64,000 bases of DNA, taken from contig JAPWHR010000001.1 in assembly GCA_027214345.1 (NCBI GenBank), positions 248,001 to 312,000 of the forward strand, in the 5' to 3' direction. Source of the stretch: Comamonadaceae bacterium G21597-S1 (lineage in GTDB: Bacteria > Pseudomonadota > Gammaproteobacteria > Burkholderiales > Burkholderiaceae_C). Under the pieces are notes generated by a model. That model was not told the origin of the DNA. It ran no database searches and saw only the letters and a list, made by a program, of their open reading frames with translations. How positions within the stretch are numbered: the stretch's first letter is position 1; each line of letters starts with the position of its first letter. This document shows, piece after piece, positions 17,883 to 26,824 of this stretch. A program made the translations under genes and the position numbers.

Positions 17883-19379
17883 ATGCCGCGCAGATCCGAA
17901 ACCACTGTCATGCCCTCCCCCACGGAAACCGAACTCAAGCTTGCATTGCCGATCGACGACCCGGCCGACCTGGTGCAACGACTCTCGAGCACGGCCGTAT
18001 TGCGGCGGCGCAAGCCGCTGGAGCAGGCATTGCACAGCATCTACTTCGACACACCCGGCCATGACCTGCGCCAGGCCCAGGCTGCGCTGCGCATCCGCCG
18101 GGTGGATTCGGGCGCGGCGCCCCGCTGGCTGCAGACACTCAAGACCGGTGCGCCGGGGTCGTCGGCACTGAGCCGGCGCGGCGAATGGGAAGTGCCGGTC
18201 GACGGACCGGCGCTGGAGCCCGGCGCACTGGATGCCGCAGCCTGGTCGCGCATCGACCCCGACGGCGCATGGATCGGCGCTCTGGAGCCGTGTTTCGCCA
18301 CCACGTTCACGCGCACGATCTGGCTGCTGCGCCGGCGCGACGGCAGCGTCATCGAGGTTGCGCTGGACCTGGGTTCGGTCTCCCACGCCGGCCGCAGCGC
18401 GCCGATCTGCGAACTCGAACTCGAACGCAAGGCCGGCCCGGTGTCCGCGTTGTTCGACGTTGCGCAACAGATCGCCCGTTCCGTGGCCGTATTGCCTTCG
18501 GCCACGAGCAAGGCCCAACGGGGTTATGCGCTGGCGGCCGGCACGATCGACGCGCCGACGAAGGCCGCCGCACCGCGGCTTTCGTCGCGCATGGGCTTGC
18601 GCGAGGCGGCGCACCAGGTGATGTCCGAGATGTTCGGACATTTCACCGCCAACCTGAACGCCTTGTTGGGCTCGGACGATCCCGAGGTCGTGCACCAGGC
18701 ACGCGTGGCCTGGCGCCGCATGCGCAGTGCGGCGCGCCTGTTCAGGTCCGTCCTGCCCGCGGACGGACGCCCCGACTGGAGCGCGATCGAACCGCTGCGG
18801 GTGTCCTTGGGCGAATTGCGCGACCTCGACGTGGCGCGCACCGAAACCCTGCCCGCCCTGCGCGAGGATTTCGTCGGCGGCGACACCGATCGTGCGCAGG
18901 CCTGGGAGGCGATGGAACACAGGCTTGCGCAGGCCAGCGCCAGCCAGCGTGCGGCCGTGCGCCATCGGCTGCAGGATCCGGCCGTGGGCCAGTGCCTGCT
19001 GCAGGCCACACGGTGGCTGGAAACCCCGGTCGAAGGCCCGGCCCGCACCGACGAGCCCCCGTTGCGAGAGTGGGCGGCCCGCCGCGCAACACGCCTGCAC
19101 AAACGGCTCGTGCGCGAGCGCAAGGCGGCGGACGATCCCCAGGCCCTGCACCGGGTGCGGCTGCTGGCCAAGCGCACCCGTTACAGCCTCGAGGCCTTGC
19201 GCGGCGTGTTGCCGCGGCGCATGGTGCGCACGTGGTATGCGCAAGCCATCGCGCTGCAGCGGGACATCGGCTCCCGTCGCGATCTGGCACAGGCCATCGT
19301 GCTGCTCGAGCGCCTCGACGCCCGCGCCGACCTGAGCGCCTTTGTGCGCGGTGTCGCGACCGGACAAGCCATGCACTGA
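17883..19379 (+). CDS. CYTH-CHAD domain protein, probable inorganic triphosphatase
   Basis: 498 residues. An N-terminal CYTH domain with the ExExK signature in ETELKL (within the first 20 residues) and the conserved YFDTP, hydrolysing triphosphates such as PPPi in characterised relatives (YgiF). A C-terminal CHAD domain (from ~235) follows, with paired basic/histidine helices VVHQARVAWRRMRSAARLFR and ALHRVRLLAKRTRY; CHAD domains bind polyphosphate. The ATG at 17910 (MPSPTETELKL) is an alternative start. A CATAAT at 17872-17877 sits only 6 bases before the first ATG. Located beside ppk2 and ppx, fitting a polyphosphate role. Confidence 0.9.
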   Translation: MPRRSETTVMPSPTETELKLALPIDDPADLVQRLSSTAVLRRRKPLEQALHSIYFDTPGHDLRQAQAALRIRRVDSGAAPRWLQTLKTGAPGSSALSRRGEWEVPVDGPALEPGALDAAAWSRIDPDGAWIGALEPCFATTFTRTIWLLRRRDGSVIEVALDLGSVSHAGRSAPICELELERKAGPVSALFDVAQQIARSVAVLPSATSKAQRGYALAAGTIDAPTKAAAPRLSSRMGLREAAHQVMSEMFGHFTANLNALLGSDDPEVVHQARVAWRRMRSAARLFRSVLPADGRPDWSAIEPLRVSLGELRDLDVARTETLPALREDFVGGDTDRAQAWEAMEHRLAQASASQRAAVRHRLQDPAVGQCLLQATRWLETPVEGPARTDEPPLREWAARRATRLHKRLVRERKAADDPQALHRVRLLAKRTRYSLEALRGVLPRRMVRTWYAQAIALQRDIGSRRDLAQAIVLLERLDARADLSAFVRGVATGQAMH

Positions 19380-19489
19380 CAGGCGCGCGGCGGCCAGCGG
19401 CCGTTCGACCGCATTGTCACGGCCGCGTCATCGAGGCCGTCTATCGTCTCCGGCGTCGGTCCTGCATGTGGACGGCTCGAGGAGATCAC

Positions 19490-20407
19490 GTGGGTTTCGA
19501 AGAAGACGAACTGGTGCGCCGCATCCGCCACGAACTGGCCGACGGCTACGACGAAGAGCTCGAACTGGAGCTGGAAGATCGCAACCTGGACCTGCTGTCG
19601 CAAGAGGACGGCCCGGCCCCGTGCGACGCACATGCAGCGCAGCGTCGCACGTACTTCCACGCGCTCTTCAAGATGCAGGGCGAGCTGGTCAAGCTGCAGG
19701 ACTGGGTCGTGCACAGCGGCCACAAGGTCGTGATCCTGTTCGAAGGCCGGGATGCCGCCGGAAAGGGTGGCGTGATCAAGCGCATCACGCAGCGCCTCAA
19801 CCCCCGCGTATGCCGCGTCGCCGCATTGCCGGCACCGAACGACCGGGAGCGCACCCAGTGGTATTTCCAGCGCTACGTATCGCATCTGCCGGCCGCCGGC
19901 GAGATGGTCTTGTTCGACCGCAGCTGGTACAACCGGGCCGGGGTCGAGCGGGTCATGGGTTTCTGTACCGACGCGCAATACGAGGAATTCTTTCGCTCGG
20001 TGCCGGAGTTCGAACGCATGCTGGTGCGCTCGGGCATCCAGGTCATCAAGTATTGGTTCTCGATCTCCGACGAGGAGCAGCACCTGCGATTTCTGGGCCG
20101 GATCCACGACCCGCTCAAGCAGTGGAAACTCAGTCCGATGGATCTGGAGTCCCGTCGGCGCTGGGAGGACTACACCCGGGCCAAGGAGATCATGATGGAT
20201 CGCACCCACATCCCGGAAGCGCCATGGTGGGTGGTCCAGGCGGTGGACAAGAAAAAGGCGCGACTCAACTGCATCCACCACCTGCTGGGACAGATGCCGT
20301 ATGTCGAGGTCGACCATCCGGCCATCGAGTTGCCCCCGCGCATCCGGCATGAGGACTACGTGCGCAGGCCGGTGCCATCGCAATGGCTGGTGCCGGAAGT
20401 CTACTGA
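19490..20407 (+). CDS. ppk2: polyphosphate kinase 2
   Basis: 305-residue single-domain PPK2 that transfers phosphate between polyphosphate and nucleotides. Walker A FEGRDAAGKGG near residue 86, then the Walker B-like VLFDRSWYNRAGVERVMGF lid region, and the C-terminal PPK2 block RIHDPLKQWKLSPMD. Its length suits class I. The first ~65 residues are very acidic (EELELELEDRNLD). GTG at 19490 is chosen because GAGGAG (19479-19484) is 5 bases upstream; ATG at 19466 is the alternative. It lies 110 bases after CYTH-CHAD and 77 before ppx. Confidence 0.93.
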   Translation: MGFEEDELVRRIRHELADGYDEELELELEDRNLDLLSQEDGPAPCDAHAAQRRTYFHALFKMQGELVKLQDWVVHSGHKVVILFEGRDAAGKGGVIKRITQRLNPRVCRVAALPAPNDRERTQWYFQRYVSHLPAAGEMVLFDRSWYNRAGVERVMGFCTDAQYEEFFRSVPEFERMLVRSGIQVIKYWFSISDEEQHLRFLGRIHDPLKQWKLSPMDLESRRRWEDYTRAKEIMMDRTHIPEAPWWVVQAVDKKKARLNCIHHLLGQMPYVEVDHPAIELPPRIRHEDYVRRPVPSQWLVPEVY

Positions 20408-20484
20408 CGCGCATGCGCGTTCCCGCGCGCTTTCGGCCCCAGCCCGAATGGTATGCTGGGGCCGACAACAGCAAGCGCAAGCTC

Positions 20485-21993
20485 ATGCAAAACGGAACAC
20501 GTCTGGCGGCGGTCGATCTCGGCTCCAACAGTTTTCGCCTCGAGATCGTCCGCCTGGACCATGGCCATTTCGAGCGCACCGAATACCTCAAGGAACCCAT
20601 CCGCCAGGGCGCGGGCATGGATGCAGACCGCAACCTCAGCCTGCAGGCGATGCAGCGCGGCTGGGAGTGCCTGGCCCGCTTCGGCGAACGCCTGTCCGGC
20701 TTCGACAGCCACCAGGTGCGGGCGGTCGCCACCCAGACCTTGCGCGAGGCGCGCAACCGCGACGCCTTCCTCGAGCGTGCCAACCAGATCCTCGGCTTTC
20801 CGATCGACGTGATCTCTGGGCGCGAAGAGGCGCGGCTGATCTACCTGGGCGTGGTCAAGATGCTGCCGCGCGCGTCCGAACGGCGGCTGGTGGTGGACAT
20901 CGGCGGCCGATCGACCGAACTGATCGTGGGCAAGGGCAGCAAGCCGCTGCGCATGGAGTCGTACCGGGTGGGCAGCATCGCCTGGTCGACACGTTATTTT
21001 CCGGCCGGGCAATTCACCAGGCAGGCATTCCGGGCCGCTGAGGTCGCCGCCAAGGCCGTGCTCGACGAGGCGCTCGACACCTATGGCGACGGCAAGTGGG
21101 ACGCCGCCTATGGCTCGGCCGGCACCGTCGGAGCCGTCGGCGACATCCTGGTTGCCGCAGGCGCACCCGAAGGCGTCGTGACGCAACAAGGACTGGACTG
21201 GCTGATGGCGCGCCTGCTCGAGGCCCAGAGCGCGGACCGGCTGCGCCTGCCCGGCATGAAGGAAGACCGGCGCAACATCATCGCCGGCGGCGTTGCCATC
21301 CTGCGCGCCATCTTCGACCTGCTGCGCATCGACCACATGACCACGGCCAATGGCGGCCTGCGCCATGGCCTGCTGGGCGACATGCTCGGCCCGGCCGCCA
21401 GCCACTACGACGTGCGCACCGCATCGGTGCAGCGCTTGATGGCCAAGTTCGACGTGGACCCGGCCCATGCGGCCCGGGTCGAGCAGGTCGCGACGCGGCT
21501 GTTCGGCCAGCTGATGGAACACGCGCCGGGACTCTCGCGCGATGAACACGACCGCAACATGCGCAAGCTGCGCTGGTCGGCGCAGCTGCACGAGATCGGC
21601 GCCCACATTTCGCACAGCGACTATCACAAGCACGGCGCCTACATCCTGGACAACGCCGACGCCACCGGCTTTGCACTCAACGAGCTGCACCGGCTGAGCC
21701 TTCTGGTGCTCGGGCATCGCGGCAAGCTGCGCAAGCTGGCGGCCAATTTCGACGACGCCATCCTGGTGCAGCAACTGCTGGCGCTGCGGCTGGCCATCAT
21801 CCTGTGCCATGCCCGCCGCGAACCCGATATCACGGGCCTGGTGCTGTCGCCCGACCCGTCGCTGGACCGCGGATTCGTGTTGTCGAGCCGTGCCGGCTGG
21901 AGCGAAGCCTATCCGCAATCGGCACACCTGCTGCGCGAGGAAGTGCTGGCCTGGCAGAAGACATCCTGGTCGCTGACCCGGGTGGAACGCTGA
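20485..21993 (+). CDS. ppx: exopolyphosphatase (Ppx/GppA family)
   Basis: 502 residues. ASKHA-fold N-terminal half with AAVDLGSNSFRLEIVR, VISGREEARLIYLGV (catalytic Glu) and VVDIGGRSTELIVG. The C-terminal half is an HD-like helical domain with HEIGAHISHSDYHKHGAYI. Length and the C-terminal domain fit Ppx, which removes terminal phosphates from polyphosphate; a pppGpp phosphatase activity, as in GppA, cannot be excluded. ATG at 20485 gives the conserved N-terminus. Convergent with the DUF3482 gene, with only 21 bases between the stops, inside a hairpin. Confidence 0.93.
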   Translation: MQNGTRLAAVDLGSNSFRLEIVRLDHGHFERTEYLKEPIRQGAGMDADRNLSLQAMQRGWECLARFGERLSGFDSHQVRAVATQTLREARNRDAFLERANQILGFPIDVISGREEARLIYLGVVKMLPRASERRLVVDIGGRSTELIVGKGSKPLRMESYRVGSIAWSTRYFPAGQFTRQAFRAAEVAAKAVLDEALDTYGDGKWDAAYGSAGTVGAVGDILVAAGAPEGVVTQQGLDWLMARLLEAQSADRLRLPGMKEDRRNIIAGGVAILRAIFDLLRIDHMTTANGGLRHGLLGDMLGPAASHYDVRTASVQRLMAKFDVDPAHAARVEQVATRLFGQLMEHAPGLSRDEHDRNMRKLRWSAQLHEIGAHISHSDYHKHGAYILDNADATGFALNELHRLSLLVLGHRGKLRKLAANFDDAILVQQLLALRLAIILCHARREPDITGLVLSPDPSLDRGFVLSSRAGWSEAYPQSAHLLREEVLAWQKTSWSLTRVER

Positions 21994-22018
21994 CCGCGGC
22001 CCGACGGCTACCGGTCAG
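21990..22018. terminator. hairpin joining convergent ppx and DUF3482 stops
   Basis: CTGACCG (21990-21996) and CGGTCAG (22012-22018) form a perfect 7-bp stem; the arms contain the TGA stops of both genes. There is no T-run on either side, so it is at best a weak bidirectional terminator. Confidence 0.4.
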
Positions 22019-23481
22019 TGCGTGGGCGATTCGGCCTGCTGGAGCGCCCCCGGATACAGGCTGTCGAGCGCCGCGCGCGCCATGTCGTCGAGCAAAGGCA
22101 CCAGCGCGTCGACCAGGGCGTCGGGCGGACCCTCCCGCAACTCCCAGACCTCGTCGAGCGCATGCACATGGTCGGCCACCGTCTTGACCGCCAGCGCATG
22201 CCAGAACTCGGGATAGATGCGTTGTTGCCACTCCCCGCGGCCGCGGCCGTAATGGGCCACAGCCAGGTAACGCAACACGGCGCCACTGACCTGCTGCTGC
22301 AGAAAGGCCGGGTCCCAGCGGATCACGGTCTGCGACTTGTGGCGCAGGGTATTGAATCCGCGCGCCAGCCCGGCACCGCCGAATGCACCCAGCACGGCGC
22401 CGGTCAACATGCCGGCGCCGAGCGACAGGCCACCGGTGGCCAGGTCGGCGGCCACGCCACTCAAGGCGCCGGACATCGCACCGCCGACCAGCGCAGCCTT
22501 GCTTTCGTCGACCGGAGCGTCGACCTGCACGTCGCGCGCCACCTGCTCGACCACCTCGCTGGCGGCCTTGCCCTCGAGCCCGTGGATGGCGATCAGTTGC
22601 TGCATGCTCTCCTGCAGGCCTGCCTCCAGCCGAGACGCCATGGCGGCCATGGCGCGGCCTTGCGCCCCACCCTGCCGGCCCCGTGCCAGCCCGGTCATGC
22701 GCATCGCGCGCTCGCGCATGCTGGTCGGCGGCATGGCTTCCTGGTCACAGGCCGCGCGGGCCAGCGGCACCGCCAGCGCGCGCATGGCCTGTGAGAACTG
22801 CGCCATGCGGCGCTCGCGCCAGGCCAGCGACAGCCGTGCGAACGGCCCGCGTTGCGCCGCCCCCAGAACGGCGTCCACGCTGTCGAACAACGCGAACTCC
22901 TGGACCCAGCAGCGCGCGAACGCGTCCAGGCTCAGCACCGCCTTGACCTGCGGCCACTGCTGCAACAGGCTGCGCCAGCGCGCTTCGTCGCGGGCTTCGT
23001 CCTCGCGCGGGCGGCGCGCGCCGGTCTGGTTGAGCAACACGATGACCGGCTTGCCGATCCACTCGAGAACCGACAGCTCCGGCGCCAGGTAGCCGGCATC
23101 GTCCGGCTCCTCCGCTGCATTGACGAGATACAGCACGACATCGGCCTGCTCGCGCGTATTGCGCACCGCGAGCTGGTTGAGCCAGAAGGTCTGGTCGCTG
23201 AACCGGTCCCAGACCTGAGACATGAACCAGCCGATGGGATTGCCATGCTGGCGCAGCCGCTTGACCAGCCGCACGCTGTCACCGAAGCCGGGCGTATCCC
23301 AGAGCACCAGCTGGTCGCCCTGGGGCGTGTCGATCAGCGGGTAGGCGGTGGTCGCGACGGTCACGTGGGCCGCATCGCGCACCTCGCCGACCGATTGCGC
23401 CAGCAGGGTACGGGCCAGTGTGGTCTTGCCCGCGTTGGTGTGCGAGATCAGCGACAGGGAAATGGTGGCGCCAGTCGTCAT
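22015..23481 (-). CDS. DUF3482-type GTPase
   Basis: 488 residues. N-terminal G domain: P-loop SHTNAGKTT at 13-21 (serine instead of the first glycine, with TNAGKT intact), G3 WDTPGFGD, and a G4-position NQTG instead of NKxD, so guanine specificity is uncertain. The C-terminal half (DUF3482) contains a glycine-zipper segment, GALSGVAADLATGG then LGAGMLTGAVLGAFGGAG, that could insert in a membrane. Its ATG overlaps the stop of the DUF2868 gene by 4 bases (23478-23481), so the two proteins are coupled and probably act together. Function is unknown. Confidence 0.85.
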   Translation of the reverse strand: MTTGATISLSLISHTNAGKTTLARTLLAQSVGEVRDAAHVTVATTAYPLIDTPQGDQLVLWDTPGFGDSVRLVKRLRQHGNPIGWFMSQVWDRFSDQTFWLNQLAVRNTREQADVVLYLVNAAEEPDDAGYLAPELSVLEWIGKPVIVLLNQTGARRPREDEARDEARWRSLLQQWPQVKAVLSLDAFARCWVQEFALFDSVDAVLGAAQRGPFARLSLAWRERRMAQFSQAMRALAVPLARAACDQEAMPPTSMRERAMRMTGLARGRQGGAQGRAMAAMASRLEAGLQESMQQLIAIHGLEGKAASEVVEQVARDVQVDAPVDESKAALVGGAMSGALSGVAADLATGGLSLGAGMLTGAVLGAFGGAGLARGFNTLRHKSQTVIRWDPAFLQQQVSGAVLRYLAVAHYGRGRGEWQQRIYPEFWHALAVKTVADHVHALDEVWELREGPPDALVDALVPLLDDMARAALDSLYPGALQQAESPTH

Positions 23482-24923
23482 CGTTTCGGTACCAGTAGCG
23501 CCGCATCCATCGCAGCGTCCGCCGTGGCCGCATCGGGCGCGGCAAGATCGACAAAAGCGGGTTCGATACCCGCCGGTTGCAGCAAGGCGCGCCAGGCTTC
23601 GCGCCGTTGGTCGAGGCGTTGCGGTTCGTCGCGGGTGCGGGCCTTGAAGCTGGTTTCGTCCACGACCACCAGCAAGGGCCGCGCGGCCGTGGCCATGGCC
23701 TTTGCGGACTGCGCGAAGGCGGCGTGGGTCTCGCGCTCGGGCGTGGCGGCCAGGTTGAACACCAGCACCAGCGGGCCGGACGCTCCGGCCAGGTCCTGCA
23801 GCGAACGGTCGTCGTCGTCGCCATAAGCGGCGGCGGGCGCGACCAGTATCGACGCCGCACCACCGACCAACCGGGTCAACAAGGTCTCGAGATGGGCAAT
23901 GGCCGCCTCCGATGGCTTGAATGCGTAAGGCACCACGTGCACCGGATTGGGCTCCACGTGAAAGCCGCGCAACAGGCGCCGGAAATACGGCTGTTCGAGT
24001 TGCAGCGGCAGCCGGCGCGCCTGCCGGCTCTCGCGCCAGCCGGCAATGGCGGCCAACAACAGACGCGGCAACACCACCAGCGCGAGAAGCGTCAGCGCCA
24101 TCAGATGCAACCAGGTGCCGGCGTTCTCCGATCCGGGCGCGCGCATGGCCGCGATGCGTTCCGGCCCCGGTATCGGGATACCCCCCATCCAGGCCCCCGG
24201 CGCCAGCACGGACGCGAGCAGCGTGTGCACCGCACCGGGCTCGAGAAAGGTGCTCTCCCAGCTGGCACGGTATTCGAACGCCAGGCCGCGCAGGTACAGG
24301 CCGGCGATGATGCCCGCGGCCAGTGCGGCTGCCGCCAGGTGCAGAATGCGCGCAGCGCGCAGCGCATACAGGTGTGCCGTCAGGCCGGCCCATTCGGCGG
24401 CCACCTTGGCGACCCAGGTGGCGACCGACGTTTCCCGTGCGGCCTTGCGCGTGCCATGCCAGCCTGCACCCAGGTGGGCGACCAGTGAACGCAACGGATC
24501 AATGCCGTGCCCGATGGCACCGCGCCACAGCGGGTTCGTCAACAGAAACAGGTACACCAGCAGGTTCCACACCAGCAGCAACAGCACCGGTGGCGCCAGC
24601 ACATTGATGCGCTGGGCGCTGCCGACCCGGTCCGCGAGCAGGCCGACCAGGAAAGCCGCCAGGACGATCACAATGCCCAGCCAGGGCTTCCAGGCCAGCG
24701 CACGCACGCCCTTGCCCAGCGCCGCCATGCGGCTGTTCAGCCGCCCCATGGCCAAGCCGGCCCGATGCGCCAGGAACACGCCGGGCTCGGCGGCTTCTCC
24801 GACCGCGGCCGCCGCCTCGTGGCTGGCCCAGGCCCGGTCTGCATCGCTCCAGACAGCCCGATCCTGGTCCGCGCTCTCGATGACGCGCACCGCGACCACA
24901 TCCAGCGCTTCAGATTCAGTCAT
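23478..24923 (-). CDS. DUF2868 membrane protein
   Basis: About 481 residues. Four clear hydrophobic segments: WLGIVIVLAAFLVGLLA, NVLAPPVLLLLVWNLLVYLF, ILHLAAAALAAGIIAG and LMALTLLALVVLPRLLLAAI. A soluble C-terminal domain of ~190 residues follows, with two beta-strand-like runs (GPLVLVFNLAA, RPLLVVVDETSF). I recognise it as the DUF2868 partner of DUF3482 GTPases. ATG at 24923 (MTESEALDVVAVRVIE) is preferred to one 12 codons upstream. It may anchor the GTPase to the inner membrane; that is inference from gene coupling. Confidence 0.82.
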   Translation of the reverse strand: MTESEALDVVAVRVIESADQDRAVWSDADRAWASHEAAAAVGEAAEPGVFLAHRAGLAMGRLNSRMAALGKGVRALAWKPWLGIVIVLAAFLVGLLADRVGSAQRINVLAPPVLLLLVWNLLVYLFLLTNPLWRGAIGHGIDPLRSLVAHLGAGWHGTRKAARETSVATWVAKVAAEWAGLTAHLYALRAARILHLAAAALAAGIIAGLYLRGLAFEYRASWESTFLEPGAVHTLLASVLAPGAWMGGIPIPGPERIAAMRAPGSENAGTWLHLMALTLLALVVLPRLLLAAIAGWRESRQARRLPLQLEQPYFRRLLRGFHVEPNPVHVVPYAFKPSEAAIAHLETLLTRLVGGAASILVAPAAAYGDDDDRSLQDLAGASGPLVLVFNLAATPERETHAAFAQSAKAMATAARPLLVVVDETSFKARTRDEPQRLDQRREAWRALLQPAGIEPAFVDLAAPDAATADAAMDAALLVPKR

Positions 24924-24998
24924 GCCCGATCCCGTGGCGCATGTCGGTGCAGCCACCATCGCCCGGACGGCTGCCGCACGGGCACACGGGGCCGCCGC

Positions 24999-25694
24999 TC
25001 AAGCCGGCTCCATGCCATGCTGACGCTTGCAGGCCGCCGCGTCGGCCCCGGCCAGGAAGTCGAGCAAGGCGCGGGCCGCGTCGGGTTGCGTACAGGTCGC
25101 CGACACCGCGGCAGCGAACACCGTGACATGCTGGATGTCCGGCGGCAGCGGTCCCAGCACGTCGATGCCCGGCACGCCCAGCAACTCGCTGAGTTGCTGG
25201 AATCCGAGCGCGACATCGCCACGCGCCACCAGCGCGGCAACCGGCACGCCCGGCGGCGCCTGTACGATGCGCGATGCGATTTGCTGTGCGATGCCCCAGC
25301 GCTCGAACAGCGAGACCAGGTACTTGCCGCTGGGGCCGGTCGAATAACCGATCGTGGGTGCGTCCAGCACCGCCTGGCGCACCGCCGCCTCGGACCCGAC
25401 GTCGGGCCGCAAGTGGCCGCTTTGCGCGGCGATGCCCATGCCCGACCGCACGACGTCGACCCGGCTGCCGGCCAGCAGGCGGCCACTGTCGATCAACGGG
25501 TCGATCGCACTGGCCGCCAGCACGACCACGTCGACGGCCTCGCCGCCCTGCACTCGGCGCGCGACATCAACACCACCGGCACTCTCCAGTTGCACGGAAT
25601 GCGTGGTGCGGCGGCCGAAATCGGCCAGCAGGTCGGTCAACAGGCCGCGGGTGGCCATCGAGGACAACATCGTGAGGGAAGCATCAGCGGACAA
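24999..25694 (-). CDS. ModA-like substrate-binding domain protein without signal peptide
   Basis: 231 residues resembling type 2 periplasmic binding proteins of the molybdate family: VDVVVLAASAIDPLIDSGRL, RSGMGIAAQ, APTIGYSTGPSGKYLVSLFERWGI and GDVALGFQQLSELL. No signal peptide or lipobox is present, and no modBC genes are near, so it is probably cytoplasmic and its ligand is unknown. The start is TTG at 25694, supported by AAGGAG 8 bases upstream. It lies 75 bases before the DUF2868 gene on the same strand and is divergent from the oxidoreductase gene. Confidence 0.8.
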   Translation of the reverse strand: MSADASLTMLSSMATRGLLTDLLADFGRRTTHSVQLESAGGVDVARRVQGGEAVDVVVLAASAIDPLIDSGRLLAGSRVDVVRSGMGIAAQSGHLRPDVGSEAAVRQAVLDAPTIGYSTGPSGKYLVSLFERWGIAQQIASRIVQAPPGVPVAALVARGDVALGFQQLSELLGVPGIDVLGPLPPDIQHVTVFAAAVSATCTQPDAARALLDFLAGADAAACKRQHGMEPA

Positions 25695-25891
25695 GTGGTG
25701 TTCTCCTTGGTACGGGCGTCGGCAACAGGGACCTGGCGGTGCGCCGCGGGGCGCATGGCCGGGCCATGGCTCGATTATCCGCGGTGCGCCGGCCCGGCAC
25801 CGCGGCCGCGACGGTCATCGGCACCGGTGCCCGGTGCACAATGAACCGTTACCATGACCCCTTGTCCCAACTGTCACGCAGGAACACAGAC

Positions 25892-26794
25892 ATGCCACAG
25901 CAACACATCGGATTCATCGGCGCATCGGGCCTCATGGGCCACGGTATCGCCAAAAACCTGCTGGCCAAGGGCTTCCGGCTGACGCTCACGGTACACCACA
26001 ACCGGGACCGTGTCGCCGACCTGCTGGCCAACGGTGCCCAGGAGGCCCGGGCGCCGGACGCCCTGGGCAATTGCGACGTCGTCATCCTGTGTGTCACCGG
26101 TACGCCGCAGGTCGAGGAATGCCTGCTCGGCGAGAACGGCCTGCTGCCGGCGGCCAAGGCCGGCATGGTCATTATCGACACCTCGACCAGCGAGCCGGAG
26201 TCGACGCAGCGCCTGGGTGCACAATGCGCCGCGCGCAACGTCGTGCTGGTCGACGCGCCGCTGGCGCGCTCGGCTCCGGAGGCCGAGGCGGGCAAGCTCA
26301 ACACCATGGTCGGCGCCACGCCCGAGGTCTTCGCGCGGATCGAGCCGATCTTCAAGGCCTATTGCGAGAATATCTTTCACGTCGGCGGCCCGAGCGCCGG
26401 CCACACCATCAAGCTGCTGAACAATTTCGTCGCGCAGGCCATCTGCACGGCCAGCGCGGAGGCGTTCGCCGTCGGCGCCAAGGCCGGGGTGGATCTGCGT
26501 GAACTGGTGCGCGTGATCTCCGCCGGCGGCGTCAACTCGGGCCTGTTCCAGGCCATGGCCAAGACGCTCGATGGCGACTTCAGCGGGCTGACCTTCGAGC
26601 TGGACAACGCGCGCAAGGACGTGCGTTATTACGGACACCTCGCCGAAACCGTGGTCGTGCCCGCGCCCGTGGGCCAGGCGGTGCACCAGAGCCTGTCCAT
26701 CGCATCGGCGCTGGGCCATGGCGCCAAGTACGTACCGGCGCTGGTCACGGCCCAGGAACAACTCAGCGGTGCACGGATAGCGCCCGCGGTCTGA
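25892..26794 (+). CDS. NAD(P)-dependent oxidoreductase, 3-hydroxyisobutyrate dehydrogenase family
   Basis: 300 residues. Rossmann motif GFIGASGLMG at 7-16; the second glycine position of GxGxxG is replaced by alanine-serine, as in some members. The substrate loop DAPLARSAPEAEAG replaces the usual D-A-P-V-S-G. The catalytic lysine is in GHTIKLLNN. The C-terminal helical domain has AGGVNSGLF and KDVRYYGHLA. AGGAA lies 10 bases before the ATG at 25892. The true substrate, such as a 2-hydroxy-3-oxo acid or hydroxyisobutyrate, cannot be told. Confidence 0.88.
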   Translation: MPQQHIGFIGASGLMGHGIAKNLLAKGFRLTLTVHHNRDRVADLLANGAQEARAPDALGNCDVVILCVTGTPQVEECLLGENGLLPAAKAGMVIIDTSTSEPESTQRLGAQCAARNVVLVDAPLARSAPEAEAGKLNTMVGATPEVFARIEPIFKAYCENIFHVGGPSAGHTIKLLNNFVAQAICTASAEAFAVGAKAGVDLRELVRVISAGGVNSGLFQAMAKTLDGDFSGLTFELDNARKDVRYYGHLAETVVVPAPVGQAVHQSLSIASALGHGAKYVPALVTAQEQLSGARIAPAV

Positions 26795-26800
26795 GGCGCC

Positions 26801-26817
26801 GGGCCACCCCGTGGCCC
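26801..26817. terminator. hairpin between convergent oxidoreductase and GNAT genes
   Basis: GGGCCAC-CCC-GTGGCCC: a 7-bp GC-rich stem with a 3-base loop in the 30-base gap between two convergent stops. It has no T-run; likely a weak bidirectional terminator. Confidence 0.45.
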
Positions 26818-26824
26818 ACGCCCA

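Noticed and set aside
17386-18171. Treating the longest open frame after the CorA-like gene as an intact hypothetical gene
   Set aside because: It runs out of the GT4 fragments into the CYTH-CHAD gene in the wrong frame; the conserved pieces are spread over three frames, so a pseudogene explains the region better.
20485-21993. Naming the gene gppA
   Set aside because: Length and the neighbouring ppk2 and CHAD genes favour exopolyphosphatase; sequence alone cannot exclude pppGpp activity.
24999-25694. Calling the gene modA (molybdate uptake)
   Set aside because: No signal peptide, no modB/modC neighbours, and no specific molybdate-ligand residues I could confirm.
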